From an uncultured Clostridia bacterium (lineage in GTDB: Bacteria > Bacillota > Clostridia > Christensenellales > CAG-138), in assembly GCA_937900325.1 (NCBI GenBank), contig CALCEX010000210.1, positions 1 to 6,053 on the forward strand: DNA of 6,053 bases. The letters are read 5' to 3'. Under the pieces are notes generated by a model. That model worked only from the letters and a program-made list of their open reading frames with translations, did no database searches and was not told where the DNA came from. The position numbers and the translations under genes were made by a program. Positions 5,336 to 6,053 of this stretch are shown one piece after another; the first letter of the stretch is position 1, and each line of letters starts with the position of its first letter.

Positions 5336-6053
5336 TTATTTCTGGTCGTCCACTATTTCGTAGTCGGCATCTACAACGTTGTCTTCAGGGGAGGCGCTGC
5401 CGGTATTCGCACTGCCTGCGTCGCTGCCGTTAAAGCCTGCGCCGGGATTCTGCTGATTTTGCTGCTGAGTCTGCTGATAGATCTTTCCGAATACGTCATA
5501 GGATACCTCGGTCAGCTTATCGCTGGCGGCCTTGATGGCTGCGGAGTCGGTGCCTTCCATTGCCTTCTTGACGTTTGCGACCTCAGCCTCGATCTTGGCC
5601 TTATCGTCCGCGCTCAGCTTATCGCCCAGTTCCTTAAGGGTCTTTTCGGTGGAATATACCATGCTGTCAGCGTGATTGCGGGTCTCTACCTCTTCCTTGC
5701 GGGCCTTATCCTCGCTGGCGTACTGTTCTGCATCGTGTACAGCCTTGTTGATCTCATCCTCGCTCAGGTTGGTGGAGGCAGTGATGGTGACCTTCTGCTC
5801 GTTGCCGGTGCCCAGATCCTTGGCGGATACATGCACTATGCCGTTGGCATCGATATCGAAGGTAACTTCAATCTGAGGCACACCGCGGGGGGCGGGAGCA
5901 ATGCCTGCCAGCTGGAAGCGGCCAAGGGTCTTATTGTACTGCGCAAACTCGCGCTCGCCCTGAAGTACATGAACCTCTACGCTGGTCTGACCGTCCGCGG
6001 CGGTGGAGAAGATCTGGCTCTTCTTGGTAGGAATGGTTGTATTGCGGTCGATC
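5336..6053 (-). CDS. dnaK: Molecular chaperone DnaK (Hsp70), C-terminal part
   Basis: The last 238 codons of dnaK are present; the ATPase domain and start lie beyond the right edge. Visible residues 1-95 are the beta-sandwich peptide-binding domain, with the near-invariant RNTTIPTKKSQIFSTAAD, HVLQGERE, NKTLGRFQL and PAPRGVPQIEVTFDIDANG. Residues 96-190 are the helical lid. A Gln-rich stretch (QQTQQQNQQN) and a Gly/Ser/Asn-rich tail follow, ending in the acidic VVDADYEIVDDQK. DnaK binds exposed hydrophobic segments under ATP control, with DnaJ and GrpE. The open frame continues through 5881, where an internal GTG codes Val, so no start lies in the window. Isoleucine codons here are mainly ATC, as expected for a highly expressed gene. 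The HrcA/CIRCE control usual for this operon would lie outside the window. Confidence 0.98.
   Translation of the reverse strand, partial: IDRNTTIPTKKSQIFSTAADGQTSVEVHVLQGEREFAQYNKTLGRFQLAGIAPAPRGVPQIEVTFDIDANGIVHVSAKDLGTGNEQKVTITASTNLSEDEINKAVHDAEQYASEDKARKEEVETRNHADSMVYSTEKTLKELGDKLSADDKAKIEAEVANVKKAMEGTDSAAIKAASDKLTEVSYDVFGKIYQQTQQQNQQNPGAGFNGSDAGSANTGSASPEDNVVDADYEIVDDQK

Noticed and set aside
5879..5881. Start of dnaK at the GTG at 5881
   Set aside because: The frame continues without a stop to the right edge and encodes conserved DnaK peptide-binding-domain sequence. The GTG is an internal Val codon.

Overview
The window is an ordinary bacterial housekeeping block with every gene on the minus strand. 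Read right to left, the order is dnaK (3' part only), dnaJ, prmA, rsmE, mtaB, a HIT-family nucleotide hydrolase and rpsU. At the far left edge are the first 8 bases of another gene. The order dnaK-dnaJ-prmA-rsmE-mtaB-(hit)-rpsU is characteristic of Firmicutes, especially Clostridia. Shine-Dalgarno sites are mostly strong (AGGAGG type). Base composition is near half G+C, and the isoleucine codon ATA is common outside dnaK. This suggests a moderately high-GC clostridial lineage; the genus cannot be told from the sequence.

Layout. dnaK ends at 5336. A 136-nt gap containing a very strong hairpin without a T-tract separates it from dnaJ (4042-5199, GTG start). dnaJ is followed by a Rho-independent terminator (4004-4028), and its T-tract runs directly into a sigma-A-type promoter for prmA (-35 at 3995-4000, -10 at 3972-3977). 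prmA, rsmE and mtaB are tightly packed (gaps of 4 and 10 nt, with Shine-Dalgarno sites inside or across the preceding stop). The HIT gene follows 38 nt later. rpsU lies 135 nt further on and has its own near-consensus promoter (TTGACT, 17 nt, TATAAT), with an inverted repeat filling the spacer. A strong terminator at 104-134 ends the series. Beyond it is a short leader with repeated GATATGCYAT motifs, leading to a perfect Shine-Dalgarno and an ATG at position 8.

Function. DnaK and DnaJ are the Hsp70 chaperone pair. The remaining genes concern translation: PrmA methylates ribosomal protein L11, RsmE methylates 16S rRNA, MtaB thiomethylates t6A37 of tRNA, S21 is a 30S subunit protein, and HIT/HinT-type enzymes hydrolyse AMP adducts including aminoacyl-adenylates. 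The sequence suggests three transcription units: the heat-shock operon ending after dnaJ, prmA-rsmE-mtaB-hit, and rpsU from its own promoter, perhaps also by readthrough.

I found no sign of an undescribed multi-gene system. The items worth a second look are regulatory: the palindromes in the rpsU promoter, the dnaK-dnaJ hairpin, and the repeats ahead of the left-edge gene.
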